A stretch of DNA of 64,000 nucleotides, taken from the NCBI GenBank assembly GCA_963836665.1, contig CAWIKL010000001.1, positions 1 to 64,000 of the forward strand, read 5' to 3'. The DNA is from JAICSD01 sp963836665 (GTDB lineage Bacteria; Acidobacteriota; Vicinamibacteria; Vicinamibacterales; 2-12-FULL-66-21). The notes under the pieces are model-generated. The model was given only the letters and a program-made list of their open reading frames with translations. It had not been told where the DNA came from and made no database searches. This document shows positions 24,154-34,417 of the stretch, piece by piece. The stretch's first letter is position 1, and each line of letters starts with the position of its first letter. The position numbers and the translations under genes were made by a program.

Positions 24154-24834
24154 CTAGATCAGCTTCCGTCGTTGGAACCGGCGCACCGCCATCGCGCCGC
24201 CGCTGGCCAGCAGCAGGAGCGACGACGGCTCGGGGACCGGGGTGGTGCCCTCGGCGATGCTGGCCGTCGTCACGTCGTCCACGTTGAAGAAGAAATCCGC
24301 GCCGTTGGCGTTGAAGCTCGTCAGCGTCGCCGAGGTGAAGCCGCCCGGGTCTGACAAGCCTATGAAGAAGACCTTGGTGCCGTCGGACACAAAGTTGTCG
24401 GGCGACGCGCCGTTGTCGCCGAAGCCACCGACCGCGGACAGCCGGAAGTCTCCCGAATGGATGATGTCTCCGGCAATCAAGAACAGTCCGACCGCCTGTA
24501 CGGGGCCGCCGAACGTGATCGTGAAGGCATCGCCGGCGATGAAGACGCCGTCGCCGACGGTGCCCAGCGAGTTCGGCGAAGACGTCGTCGCGAACGCATC
24601 CTCGACTTCAATCTTCGCCGGAATGGAGTACGTGAAGGTAATGCCATCGGCGCTGCCGCCAGAGGCGATCGTCGCTCCCCCGCCGAGATCATCAAACGTC
24701 GCTACCGACTGGCCCGTCGTGGCTGTGTTGAATGCGGCGCTCGAGGTGTATACCGTCACCGGGCTCGCGTCCGCGGCAGTCGCCGCACCGATCATGCCGC
24801 AGCAGAGAGCTGCTGTCGCGATGACCCTCGTCAT
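24154..24834 (-). CDS. PEP-CTERM sorting-domain protein
   Basis: This 226-residue exported protein has a signal peptide (IATAALCCGMIGAATAADA) and a C-terminal sorting signal: VPEPSSLLLLASGGAMAV followed by RRFQRRK, i.e. the PEP motif, a hydrophobic segment and a basic tail at about residues 200-226. It would be processed by an exosortase and released or anchored to exopolysaccharide. The middle is a beta-rich jelly-roll-like domain (FDDLGGG, DAFTITFGGPVQAVGLFLI). It overlaps the collar-domain gene upstream by four bases. No exosortase gene lies in the window. Confidence 0.9.
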   Translation of the reverse strand: MTRVIATAALCCGMIGAATAADASPVTVYTSSAAFNTATTGQSVATFDDLGGGATIASGGSADGITFTYSIPAKIEVEDAFATTSSPNSLGTVGDGVFIAGDAFTITFGGPVQAVGLFLIAGDIIHSGDFRLSAVGGFGDNGASPDNFVSDGTKVFFIGLSDPGGFTSATLTSFNANGADFFFNVDDVTTASIAEGTTPVPEPSSLLLLASGGAMAVRRFQRRKLI

Positions 24835-25415
24835 GAGCGCGCCGGATAGATGCCCTGCAGCGCGATGATGCAGTTCAGCGTGTTGAACGGCGGCATGTTG
24901 TCATGCGGTTGACCCCCGCCCGTATTGCCGATGGCGGCCGGGGCCAGCGGCTGTGTGGCAGGAATCGGCGCGTACAGCGCGACGCGCGCCTTCGTGCCCC
25001 ACACCGCTCCGAACGGGTTGACGACGGTCGCTTCCGCATCGCTGCCAAAGGCGGCGTGCGTGTGCGCGGGCATCTGCGCGATCGACAGCGCCACAGCTTC
25101 CTCGCCCGCCACTTCGCCCATATCCCGCGGCGACAGGCCAGGACCCTGTCCCTGATGCACGGCGACGCGTCCGCGCATGTCGGGCAGCGCAAACGTCGTC
25201 TGCCCGTTGCCGCCGTAGGTCGTCCCGAGCAGCGAGAACAACGCCGTGTTCTGCGCGATCTGCATAAGCTGCCCGTCGCACCTCGCCCAGCCCTGCGGGG
25301 CGAAGTTGAATCCTACCCAGCGGATTTCACCCAGAAATGGATCCCCCTGCGCCGCGGCTATCCGAGGCGCGAGCACACCAGCGCACAACATTGCCGCCAC
25401 CATCAGTCTCTTCAT
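24831..25415 (-). CDS. Secreted phage tail-collar domain protein (MdpB-like)
   Basis: I place the start at ATG 25413-25415, giving 194 residues with a signal peptide (KRLMVAAMLCAGVLAPRIAAAQ); the longer frame adds 39 unrelated residues. The collar domain is clear: GEIRWVGFNFAPQGWARCDGQ, LFSLLGTTYGGNGQTTFALPDMRGRV, MPAHTHAA and LNCIIALQGIYP. Collar proteins of bacteria (microcystin-dependent type) have uncertain roles, often structural or adhesive. A signal peptide argues against a phage tail function here. Its ATGA overlap with the PEP-CTERM gene implies joint expression and perhaps a joint surface role. Confidence 0.88.
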   Translation of the reverse strand: MKRLMVAAMLCAGVLAPRIAAAQGDPFLGEIRWVGFNFAPQGWARCDGQLMQIAQNTALFSLLGTTYGGNGQTTFALPDMRGRVAVHQGQGPGLSPRDMGEVAGEEAVALSIAQMPAHTHAAFGSDAEATVVNPFGAVWGTKARVALYAPIPATQPLAPAAIGNTGGGQPHDNMPPFNTLNCIIALQGIYPARS

Positions 25416-25776
25416 CCGACCCTCCAATGAAGCCGTTACGCGTGTGAGACTGCGTGATTGTGCAAAACCGCGTCCACGCGTTTGGCTGGCCGTTTCCGCA
25501 GGGTCTGCGCCTGCGGCCAGAAGGACCCGCACGCGAAAGTCTTCATGGCGAAGACTAAAATCTCAGAGTAGACGCTGCCTGATCGTGAGCAGCGCCACAT
25601 GGCGGCAGGGTGTTCGAATCCTTGTAATGGTTACTTACGGATCTGTTCTTTGCCTTGGTCTTACGCATTCTCCAAGACTCTGGTTCGAAGACATTGTCAT
25701 CCTGCTGGCCTCCGCAGCAGGTTGCGCGACGGGGTGTTCAGCGTCCCACAGCGTCCACGACCGATGACGCTTCGAT
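25416..25776. other. Intergenic region without recognisable gene
   Basis: About 360 bases separate the collar gene from the DUF3592-like gene. The frames present give no motifs, and I see no strong repeats. It should contain the promoter of the collar/PEP-CTERM pair at its left edge. Confidence 0.5.
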
Positions 25777-26211
25777 TCATCGGTTGCGCCGCCCCGTCCA
25801 GCCCCGGACACCGACCGCGACACCCACCACTGCAGCGCCGATCATCAGCATGATCGACGGAAGGAGAAACCGATCCCACCCGGAGTCGACCACACAACTG
25901 ATGTGATCGGCGTGGACGTGCGCACAAAGAAGCGGGACACTGCCGCCGACTTCCCAGTTCTGCATCCCGAACGTATCGTCGACATCCCAGGAGAACAGTG
26001 CGACGCCAGGCAAGTGGACAACGACGTGCGCGTTGATGCTCCGACTCCGAGCTTGGCTCTGGTGAAATTCGACCACCTGTCCGGTGGCCGGCACGCCTCG
26101 CAATGAGTAGATCGCTGCGCCCCACAAGCTGATGGCGGACAACACGACAAACAGTCCGCCCACTAGCACCGCGATCCATGACGAAAATGAACGCCCCTGT
26201 GGTGTCGCCAA
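25777..26211 (-). CDS. DUF3592-like membrane protein
   Basis: A 144-residue protein has two transmembrane helices: WIAVLVGGLFVVLSAISLWGAAI (about residues 12-34) and FLLPSIMLMIGAAVVGVAVGV (about 114-134). Between them lies a small beta-rich extracytoplasmic domain starting PATGQVVEF. This is the layout of DUF3592 proteins, whose function is not known. It lies just after the end of the large kinase-TPR gene in the same orientation, with 72 bases between, so it may be read from the same transcript. Confidence 0.7.
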   Translation of the reverse strand: MATPQGRSFSSWIAVLVGGLFVVLSAISLWGAAIYSLRGVPATGQVVEFHQSQARSRSINAHVVVHLPGVALFSWDVDDTFGMQNWEVGGSVPLLCAHVHADHISCVVDSGWDRFLLPSIMLMIGAAVVGVAVGVRGWTGRRNR

Positions 26212-26283
26212 AGCGTACCTCCGAGATCACGCGCCGTCCTACCGATCGAGGTTGATCGCCTTCTTCTATCCCGTAACGATGGA

Positions 26284-29200
26284 TCAGCGCGGGACGGGTT
26301 GCCGGCTGGCCCAGAAGGCAGCACGCTCAGTGTTGCCCCAGGCACGATACAGCTCCACCAGGCGCTCGACGGTCTGGCCAATCATTGGCTTCTCTTGCGC
26401 CGGTATCCGAGTATCGAGGCCGACGAGGCCCTCGTGCGCCTTGAGCAACTCGCCCTCGGCTTCCTCGAAACGCACTTGCGCGGCGAGCGTGCCGCCGAGC
26501 ACACTCCTGGCCTCGTAGACTAGCCAGGGCGCGCCTGAGGGTGGAGCGAGCGACACGAGAGGTCTCACGGTCGTCTCAGCCTGCGCATAGTCGTGTTGTT
26601 CGAAGATGATGAGCCCGAGCTTCATCTGGTCTTCAATCGTGTAGGGGTGACCCGGCCCGAGCAAACGCTGTCGAGTCTCGAGCGCCTCCGTCATCAGAGG
26701 ACGTGCGTCGGCCAGCCGGCCCTGCCGCCGGCGGGCCATGGCCAGCGACTCGATGGCGATGAGCGTGACGTCGTGATCTCGCCCCAAGGCCGTGCGCGCC
26801 CGCTGCACGGTCTCTTCGAGGAGTCCCGCACCTCGCTCGACGTCCCCTCCCGCCAGGTAGGCGTTCGCCAGGTTCGACTGGCTGCGGAGGGTTTCGGCAT
26901 GATCCGGCCCCAAGGCGCGGCGCCGATGCTCGAGCGCCTCAGCGAACAACGGCTGGGCGCGAGCGACGTCGCCGAGGGCCAGGTATACCGCTCCAAGGTT
27001 GTCGGTGGCTTGCGCGGTGCTCGGGTGGCTGTCGCCAAGGGTCCGCCGCCGCGCGTCCCGGACTTGGGCGCTCAAGCGCTCGGCCTCGTCGAACTTCGCC
27101 TCACTGGAATACAACACGCTGAGGTTGGCCATGATGAATATGGTGTCCGGGTGGTCGTTCCCCAGTACGCGCTGTCTGATCGAGAGCACGTCGGCATACA
27201 GCGATTCCGTGTCGCTGGTGCGGCCAAGGCCGCGGTACGCCTGTGCGAGGTTGACCATGGTGTTCAGTGTGTTGGGATGCTCGGCGCCGAGGACACGCCT
27301 GCGAGCGGCCAGCACGCGCGTGAGCAGCGGCTCCGCTTCAGCGAAGCGCTTGGAAGACACGTAGAACGCCCCGAAGTTGTTCATCGAGCTCAAGGTGTCG
27401 GGATGCTCGGCCCCGAGCGCCCGCGTGCGTCCGTCCACGGCGGCTATGTAGAGTGGCTCGGCCTGTTTGAATTTGCCCTGGCGTTTGAGTAGCACTGCGA
27501 GATTGTTGGTCGTTGTCAGCGTGTACGGATGATCGGGTCCGAGGACACGCCGCTCGGCATCGAGCGATGCTTGGTAGAGCTGCTCCGCCTGTTCGAACTT
27601 GTCTTGGGTCTCCAGCGCCTCCGCGAGATCGGTTGCGATCGAGAGCGTGTCTGGATGATCGGCTCCTTTGGTGCCTTGCGCGACGGCGAGACGGGCGCGA
27701 AGCGTCGCCTCGGCGTCGACGTACTTGCCTTGCGCGATTTGCGCGCGCCCTAGCTCCGACAGGCTGGCCTGTGTCGAGGGATGATCGTTCCCGAGAAGAC
27801 GTCGCTGAGTGTCCAATGTCTTGACGATCAGCGTCTCCGCCTCTCGATAGCGACCTTGCTGCAGGTAAACCTCGACCAGTTCTCCCCGAGTCTCGAGCAC
27901 GACGGTATCGCGCGAGCCGCGACGCTGCAAGGCGTCGATGGCCTGCCGATAGAGCGTTTCGGCCTCCGGATACTTGCCCCGCATCATCATGTTCCGCGCT
28001 AGATGTGTCAGCGACTCGATCGTCGAGTCGTCGCTCGCGCCGAGCGTGGCGCGCCGCAACTGCAGGGCACGTTCGTATTGTCCTTGCGCCTCTCCGTACA
28101 GCCCCAGATCCTGATAGGCAGCCCCGATGGTCTGTCGCACGGAGGCCTCGACCAGTGGCTGGTTGCGGAAGCGCTCGGGTACGCGCGCGGCCGCGCGGTC
28201 GAGCGCCGTTCGCACCTTGAGATCGGGATCGGGTTTGGAATCGGGAGTCGCCTGCTGCTGGGCGCTGCTCTGGGCGAGGAGATCGGACTGGAGAAAGTTT
28301 CGCACCGCTTGGGCAATCGCGGCCTCGGTCGCTGCGCGCTGGCTGGCCTCGACGGCATGACTCCGCTCCACCTGCGCTTGTTCCTGCGCGACTACGGCGC
28401 GGTTGCGATCCTGCTGCGCGGCACGTTCCGCGGTCAGCGCCCGGTTGGCTTCACGAACGGCATCGTCGCGCTCCGTCCTTGCGTGGCTTTCGGCGTCGAC
28501 CGCGGCACGCTCGGCGGTTCGCGCGCGCAGCGCCTGCCGCATGCTGACGACGGTGCCAGCGGTCAGCGTGACGAACACCGCCGCCAGCGCGGCGACGAGC
28601 GAAGTGTGCCGCCGGGCGAATTTCTGCAGCTGGTAGACCGCGCTGGCTGGCCGCGCCGTGATCGGCTCGTGGGCCAGGTAGCGTCGCAGGTCTGCCGCAA
28701 GCGCCGCGGCGGACCCGTAACGGCGTCGCGGATCCTTGTCCAGCGCCTTGGCGACGATGGTTTCCACGTCGCCTTTGAGCCGGCGGCTGACCGGTACTGA
28801 GTGGCCTGGGGTCCTCTTCGAGAATCGCCCGGATCGCGTCGTGCTGTCGCCCGCTCACCTCGTAGGGCATGCGCCCGGTCAGCAGTTCGTAGAGCACGAT
28901 GCCGATGGCGTAGACATCGCTCCGTCCATCGATCAACGACGGATCCCCGGCGACCTGCTCCGGGCTCATGTAGGCCAGCGTGCCGATCAGCTGCCCTTCG
29001 CTTGTCTGCAGTGTTTCGGACGGCGCCGATTCGAGAAGTCTGGCGACGCCGAAGTCGAGCACCTTCGGCTGGCCCAGGCGATCGACCAGGATGTTGCCCG
29101 GTTTGATGTCGCGGTGGATGATGCCCCGCTCGTGCGCGTGCTGGAGGGCGTCGCAAACCCTCGCCGCGAGGTCAAGCCGTCCCGGCATGTCCAGATCGGA

Positions 29201-29737
29201 CGCCGCCACGTACTCTTTCAGCGGGGAGCCCTCGATGAACTCCATCGCGAAGTACGGCTGCGATCCCAAGCTCGTCTCGGCGGTGCCCGCCTCGTAGACC
29301 TGCGCGATTCCGGGATGCTGCAGCCGGCCAAGGGCCTGCGATTCCCGCTCGAACCGCTTGAACAACTCGCGGCTGGTCGCGCCTCCCCTGATCACCTTCA
29401 GCGCGACGCGTCGGCGGGGCGAATCCTGCTCCGCCTCGTAGACCGTGCCCATGCCTCCCTGACCTAGGATTCGGATGACGCGATAACGCCCGATCTGCTC
29501 CGGCTGCTCCCGAAGCGCGGTCGCTGGCGGGATGAAGGAAGCAGGGGCGAGTGCCCAGATCGGCGAATCGACGATGTCAGCGCCTGCGGTGGCGTGCCGG
29601 AGTAGATTCTCCACCTCTACCCGTAACAGCGCATCCGCCGCGCACGCGTCGGTCAGGAAAGCCGCACGCTCTTCGACGGCACGGTCGAGAGCCAGTTCGC
29701 AGAGGCGCTTGATGTGCCGCCAGCGCTCGGGCGTCAT
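26284..29737 (-). pseudogene. Ser/Thr kinase with TPR repeats, frameshifted
   Basis: The N-terminal frame holds a kinase: GQGGMGTVYEA (P-loop), VALKVI, HRDIKPGNILVD, DFGVARL and AYMSPEQVAG. The frame changes at about 28790-28797, where EEDPRPLST should run on to VSRRLKGDVETIVAKALDKDPRRRYGS in the second frame. The second frame continues with a transmembrane helix (SLVAALAAVFVTLTAGTVVSM), a coiled coil rich in Ala, Glu and Arg, and about twelve tetratricopeptide repeats with the recurring LGxxHPxT signature. Total length is one base more than needed for an 1150-residue protein. It is divergent from an ECF sigma factor, a pairing common in Acidobacteria. The lesion could be an assembly error, since both halves are otherwise well conserved. 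Confidence 0.85.
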
Positions 29738-29825
29738 GTCGGGAGCGGCGCCACTCTAGCAGAAAAGCGTACCGTGCCCTATACTCCGGTCATTCATTGC
29801 AGCGGCGAGGACGCCCACGTTCCCG

Positions 29826-30401
29826 ATGAACGATCAGATTACGCGCCTGCTCCATGACATGCAGCGGGGCGACAGCGGTGCGGCCGATCGGCTGGTCCCG
29901 ATCGTGTATCGGGAGCTCCGGCGAATCGCAGCGGCGCTGATGAGGCACGAACGGGCGGACCATACGCTCCAGCCGACCGCCGTCGTTCACGAGGCGCTGC
30001 TGCGCCTCATGGGCGGGGAGCCCGTCGGCTTCGAGAACCGCGCGCATTTTTTTGCCATCGCCGCGCGGATCATGCGCCAGCTTCTGGTCGACCACGCGCG
30101 GCGCCGGATCGCGGACAAACGTGGTGGCGAGGAACTCCGTCAGGTCGAACTCGATGACGCCCTGGTGCTGTCAATCGAGCAATCGACTGACGTGCTCGCC
30201 CTGCACGGCGCGCTCGAGCAGCTCGAACGGCTGGACGAGCGACAATCCCGCATCGTCGAAATGCACTATTTCTCCGGTAATTCGGTCGAAGAGATCGCCG
30301 TCGTCGTTGGCGTGAGCGAGCGCACGGTCAAGCGCGAGCTGCAGACGGCGCGGCTCTTCCTGCGGCAACAGCTGCAACCGCTGGCGACGATCGTCGTGTA
30401 G
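29826..30401 (+). CDS. ECF-type RNA polymerase sigma factor
   Basis: This 191-residue sigma-70-like factor resembles the acidobacterial/planctomycete group annotated TIGR02999. Region 2 includes LVPIVYRELRRIAAALMRHER (about residues 23-43), then QPTAVVHEALLRLM and the helix FFAIAARIMRQLLVDHARRR. Region 4 (about 135-185) has LDERQSRIVEMHYFSGNSVEEIA and SERTVKRELQTARLFL. It lacks an anti-sigma gene next to it; its divergent neighbour is the Ser/Thr kinase-TPR gene, 88 bases away. In this group the kinase is presumed to control the sigma factor, which is an inference. Confidence 0.93.
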   Translation: MNDQITRLLHDMQRGDSGAADRLVPIVYRELRRIAAALMRHERADHTLQPTAVVHEALLRLMGGEPVGFENRAHFFAIAARIMRQLLVDHARRRIADKRGGEELRQVELDDALVLSIEQSTDVLALHGALEQLERLDERQSRIVEMHYFSGNSVEEIAVVVGVSERTVKRELQTARLFLRQQLQPLATIVV

Positions 30402-30403
30402 CG

Positions 30404-31567
30404 TCAATACGACCCGCTGGCGCCGCCACCGCCGGAACTTCCGCCACCGCCGCCAAAGCGCTCCGACTCCGGGAACGACGGCGCCTCCGGATGAAATGCC
30501 GCGGAGGCGGTCCCCACCACCGTCACCGCGCCGGCCTGTCTGCTGAGAATCCGTGTCGCTGTGAAGCCCGCGCGTTGTCCGTTCGCGCCGGCCGACAGCC
30601 AGCGCCGAACCATGACTGCCGCGGCCATCAAGAAGGCGCCGAGCACCATCGGGTCCCATTCGTGGCGCGGCCAGCCGAGATATGCCTTGTTGGTCAGCAG
30701 CGTGCTGAGCATCATCGCGAGCGTGACGGCGAGCAGTGGCCGATCCTTGCCCAGGATTGCGAGAGAAAGGCCGGCAAGCGGCAACACCCAGATCATCGCG
30801 TAGGTGAACCAGTAGAACGGTCCTGCGATCTCCGCCAACGTGAACCACAACTGCAGGTGCAGGTTCAGGCTGAGATACAGGCCCGCCCAGGCGGCCGCCT
30901 GGAGCAGGGCGTAATCATCTCCCGGGTACTCGTCGTCGTATCGCCGGCGTTGCTTGCGCGCGACGGCGAATATGGCCGCGAGCATGGCCGCTGCGAGTGC
31001 GTGCTGGACCGGCGCCGTCAGGTCGAACTGAAACGGGATGGCCGCGGCGCACGCCATTGCGGCGATCGCCGCGTAGGCATAGCCGAAGCGCCAGTAGACG
31101 CCGGCACCTCCCAGGGCGCCGGCGAGCAGCGCCGCCGCCGCAGGCGCGTCACCCACGCCCTCGATGTTGTGCACGTAGGTGAACGTGTAGGCCGCGACCG
31201 CCATCAGCGCCACGGACACGACCGCCAGCGCCTCTTCCACGCCGAACCGGTAGCATCGCAGGCGGATCACGCAGTAATGGGCGAGCCCGACGCACACCAC
31301 GGCAGCGACCGCCGAGACGACAGCCTCGGGCATCGGATGATCCAGCTCGAACGCGACGATCGCCAACGCCACCGATGCCGCAACGATGAGCGCCGTGAAG
31401 AGCGCGAGCCCGGCGCGCAGGAAGATGTTGGTACGGCGGACGTTCACGCGAAGTTCGGCCTCGAGCGTGGCGCCTTGCTGGGGATCGAGCGACTCCGATT
31501 TCGTCCACTCGCGGATCAACGCCTGCAGGCGCATGCGGCGCTCGTCTTCTGCGTTATAGAGACTCAC
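30404..31567 (-). CDS. Multi-pass membrane protein with Gly/Ser-rich tail
   Basis: I assign the start to GTG 31565-31567 (SLYNAEDERRMRLQALIREW), which overlaps the stop of the upstream gene as GTGA; the longer open frame is a shadow. The 387-residue product has a short cytoplasmic N-terminus and about ten transmembrane helices (for example AGLALFTALIVAASVALAIVAF). It contains the sequence GDDYALLQ and ends in GGGGGSSGGGGASGSY. This resembles the GDYXXLXY/DUF4401 proteins that pair with DUF2157 proteins, although the exact motif is only partial. Function unknown. The convergent ECF sigma gene stops 2 bases away. Confidence 0.7.
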   Translation of the reverse strand: MSLYNAEDERRMRLQALIREWTKSESLDPQQGATLEAELRVNVRRTNIFLRAGLALFTALIVAASVALAIVAFELDHPMPEAVVSAVAAVVCVGLAHYCVIRLRCYRFGVEEALAVVSVALMAVAAYTFTYVHNIEGVGDAPAAAALLAGALGGAGVYWRFGYAYAAIAAMACAAAIPFQFDLTAPVQHALAAAMLAAIFAVARKQRRRYDDEYPGDDYALLQAAAWAGLYLSLNLHLQLWFTLAEIAGPFYWFTYAMIWVLPLAGLSLAILGKDRPLLAVTLAMMLSTLLTNKAYLGWPRHEWDPMVLGAFLMAAAVMVRRWLSAGANGQRAGFTATRILSRQAGAVTVVGTASAAFHPEAPSFPESERFGGGGGSSGGGGASGSY

Positions 31568-32628
31568 TCTTCCCGCCCGAACTGACGGGCCAGGACGACC
31601 AGCGACATGATCACGATCGCGCTCGAGATGGCGACATAGCCCAGGGCACTGCTGAACGAATTGACGTCGCGCAGGACGCGCACGCTGATGCCGGCGTAGC
31701 CATAGAGCACCCCGTAGACGACGAACGCAAAACGCCGGAACCGCACTCCGGCGGCCATGACGAGCCCTGCGAGGCCCAGCAGGGCGGCCAGGTACAGCTC
31801 GTGGGCGTCGTGGTCGAATTGCGCGGAGAGCAGTGTCACAAACAGCACGTTCGCGGCGACGTGCAGGTAGGCATCGAGGAAGTGCTTCTTGATGGCGGCG
31901 CGGAAGAGCGCGGCGCCGGCTGCCGCGACCAGGCTGCCATAGATCAACGCACCCGTGCGCACCGAGTCCGCGCCGAGAGTGGGGAAGTGGGACAGCCGGA
32001 CGCCGAACCAGCCGGCCAGCGTCGAGAGTGCGAGCGACAGCACGAAACGGTTGTCGAAGCGGTAGGCGAGCAGGAAGAACACGCTGGCCGATAGCAGCAG
32101 GCAATGGTCCCAGTTCTCTTGCAGTAGGTGAAACAGGAACTCAAGGTAGCCGAGCTCGAGACCAAGGACCAGGCATCCCAGGTAGAGCACGTAGTCGAAT
32201 GCGAACGCCGGCGCTTCCACCCGGCCGTTCGAGTAGGCACCTCCTCGCGAGAAGCAGTAGTAGAGAGACCCGGCCAACGTCAACGTTAACGCCGCCACGA
32301 TGGCGGCGTCACCGAGCCGCTGAAAGTGGATCTGGATGGTCCAGCCCAGGCCCGCCATGAAGGCGACCACTCCCAGATACAGGACGGTATGCAGCTCGAC
32401 GAAGATCGAAAACCGCTCCTTGCGAACCAACGCTGACAGAACGTCGTGTTGTTGGGCACGGATGACGCCGGATTGTTTCCACCGCTCGAGATCCGCGAGG
32501 GTTTTCAACCCGCCAACAATAGACGATCCGCCGACATGAGAGGCCGCCGCAGCCTCCAGTATTTCGGAGGACCTCCGGTACATGACGTCGAGCTCGGTCG
32601 GGCCCTCTGCGCGCGGGACAGTGGTCAT
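31564..32628 (-). CDS. DUF2157-like multi-pass membrane protein
   Basis: The start chosen is ATG 32626-32628 (MTTVPRAEGPTELDVMYRRS), giving 354 residues. The longer frame upstream overlaps the GltD-like gene and is a shadow. The N-terminal soluble part (about residues 20-75) has LADLERWKQSGVIRAQQHDVL, the DUF2157 signature helix. About ten transmembrane segments follow (FSIFVELHTVLYLGVVAFMAGLGW and so on). It forms a two-gene unit with the preceding membrane protein, overlapping by four bases. Its start lies 69 bases from the divergent redox operon, so the two share a promoter region. Confidence 0.7.
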   Translation of the reverse strand: MTTVPRAEGPTELDVMYRRSSEILEAAAASHVGGSSIVGGLKTLADLERWKQSGVIRAQQHDVLSALVRKERFSIFVELHTVLYLGVVAFMAGLGWTIQIHFQRLGDAAIVAALTLTLAGSLYYCFSRGGAYSNGRVEAPAFAFDYVLYLGCLVLGLELGYLEFLFHLLQENWDHCLLLSASVFFLLAYRFDNRFVLSLALSTLAGWFGVRLSHFPTLGADSVRTGALIYGSLVAAAGAALFRAAIKKHFLDAYLHVAANVLFVTLLSAQFDHDAHELYLAALLGLAGLVMAAGVRFRRFAFVVYGVLYGYAGISVRVLRDVNSFSSALGYVAISSAIVIMSLVVLARQFGREE

Positions 32629-32697
32629 CGGTGGCACGGAGCTTGCGGTTCGTGCATGACCCGAGACGAACGCCAAGAACGCCGACCAGGAGGCTCC

Positions 32698-34386
32698 GTG
32701 AGTCTCGTTCCGAAGGATCTGACGCCGGTCTACAAGGAGACCATCGGTAAAGGCGCGGGTGCGCGTCGATGGCAGCGACCCGTCTACGTCGACCGCCTGC
32801 CGCCGTGCAACCACGCGTGTCCGGCCGGGGAGAACATCCAGGCATGGCTCGCCCTGGCGCAGGCGGGCGATTACGAGTCGGCCTGGCGGAAATATATGGA
32901 GGAGAACCCGCTGCCGGCCGCGCACGGCCGCGCGTGCTACCACCCTTGCGAGAGTGCGTGCAACCGGGGGTTCCTCGATCAGCCGGTCTCGATCCACTCG
33001 CTCGATCGGTTTCTCGGCGATCTGGCCAATGAGAAGGGCTGGACCATTGCGCCGGGCCCGTCAACGGGCAAGCGCGTGCTGGTGGTCGGTGCCGGTCCAG
33101 CCGGTTTGTCGTGCGCCTATCACCTGCGGCGCTTCGGGCACGAGGTCGAAATCCGCGACGCCAACCCGGAACCCGGCGGGATGATGCACTACGGCATTCC
33201 CGCCTACCGCCTGCCGCGCGAAGGGATCGACAAAGAGATCGCGCGCATCGAGCAGATGGGCGTGCGCATCATCCGCAACGCGCGCGTGACCGACGTGCAT
33301 GCCGAGAAGGCGGCGGGGCAGTTCGATGCCGTGTTCCTCGGCATTGGCGCGCAGGTGGCCAATCACCTCGATATTCCCGCCATGGATGGCGGCAAGATCA
33401 TCGACGCGGTCACGCTGATGGAGCGCGTCGAGAAGGGACGCGCGCCATCGCTCGGCCGCGTCGTCGGCATCGTCGGCGGTGGCAACACCGCGATGGACGC
33501 GGCGCGCATCGCCAAGCGCCTCGGCGCCGAAGAGGCGGTCATCATCTTCCGATTCGACAAGGCGCAGATGGAAGCGCACCCTTACGAGGCGATGGAAGCC
33601 TTCGCCGAAGGCGTCAAGATCAAGTGGCTGTCCACCGTGAAACAGTTCGGCGAGGACGAGATCCTGGTCGAACAGATGGAGATGCTGCCTGACGGCTCCG
33701 GGTGCGTCGGCACCGGACAGTTTCAGACCCTCAAGACGGATTCGCTGGTGCTCGCCGTCGGACAGCACTCCGACGTCGAGTTCCTGAAGAAGGTTCCCGA
33801 CATCCGTATCGGGCGGGGCAACGTCGTCGAAGTGGACGCACACCTGCGCGCCAGCGACGGCATCTTCGCCGGCGGCGACATGATCGGCGGCGCCCGGACC
33901 ATGACGGCGGCGGTCGGCCACGGCAAGAAGGCGGCGCGCAACATCGACGCCTGGCTGCGCGGCGGCGTCTACGCCAAGCCGGAGCCACATCCGCAGGTGC
34001 CCTACGAGCTGCTCAACCTGACGATGTTCCTCGATGCCGATCGCCGCGAGCATGCCGAGCTGCCGATCGCCAGGCGCACCGGCTTCGACGAAATCGTCTC
34101 GGGCCTTTCGGAGAAGGAGGCGCGCTACGAGGCCACCCGCTGCCTGTCGTGCGGCAATTGTTTTGAGTGCGACAACTGCTACGCGGCGTGTCCCGAGCAG
34201 GCCATCGTCAAGCTGGGCAAGGGCCGGTTCTACCGCGTCGAGCACGATCTCTGCACCGGTTGCGCCGCCTGTTACGAACAGTGTCCGTGTCACGCGATCG
34301 ACATGATGCCGGAGCCCGCGCGTGACGACGCCGCCGTGGGCAGGACGCCCGAGCGAGTCCCCGGTCGATTCACCGTTCGGGCGTAG
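32698..34386 (+). CDS. GltD-like FAD/NAD(P) oxidoreductase with ferredoxin domains
   Basis: The start is GTG 32698, preceded by AGGAGG at the right distance; it gives 562 residues (SLVPKDLTPVYKETIG). The N-terminal [4Fe-4S] helical domain has PPCNHACPAGENIQAW and ACYHPCESACNRG. The FAD motif VVGAGPAGLSCAYHL is at about residue 130, the NAD(P) motif IVGGGNTAMDAARIAKRLGA at about 260, and FAGGDMIGGARTMTAAVGHG closes the FAD site. The C-terminus carries two cluster motifs: CLSCGNCFECDNCYAACP and CTGCAACYEQCP. This is the glutamate-synthase small-subunit family fused to a ferredoxin. Directly upstream of nifJ, it probably moves electrons between NAD(P)H and the ferredoxin pool of the oxidoreductase. 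Confidence 0.92.
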   Translation: MSLVPKDLTPVYKETIGKGAGARRWQRPVYVDRLPPCNHACPAGENIQAWLALAQAGDYESAWRKYMEENPLPAAHGRACYHPCESACNRGFLDQPVSIHSLDRFLGDLANEKGWTIAPGPSTGKRVLVVGAGPAGLSCAYHLRRFGHEVEIRDANPEPGGMMHYGIPAYRLPREGIDKEIARIEQMGVRIIRNARVTDVHAEKAAGQFDAVFLGIGAQVANHLDIPAMDGGKIIDAVTLMERVEKGRAPSLGRVVGIVGGGNTAMDAARIAKRLGAEEAVIIFRFDKAQMEAHPYEAMEAFAEGVKIKWLSTVKQFGEDEILVEQMEMLPDGSGCVGTGQFQTLKTDSLVLAVGQHSDVEFLKKVPDIRIGRGNVVEVDAHLRASDGIFAGGDMIGGARTMTAAVGHGKKAARNIDAWLRGGVYAKPEPHPQVPYELLNLTMFLDADRREHAELPIARRTGFDEIVSGLSEKEARYEATRCLSCGNCFECDNCYAACPEQAIVKLGKGRFYRVEHDLCTGCAACYEQCPCHAIDMMPEPARDDAAVGRTPERVPGRFTVRA

Positions 34387-34417
34387 GCCCCGTCAACGCT
34401 GATTAAGGAGCCTCTCC

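Noticed and set aside
32446..32697. Upstream extension of the GltD-like gene
   Set aside because: The frame is open to 32446, but these codons overlap the divergent membrane-protein gene; the GTG at 32698 has an AGGAGG site and starts the conserved sequence.
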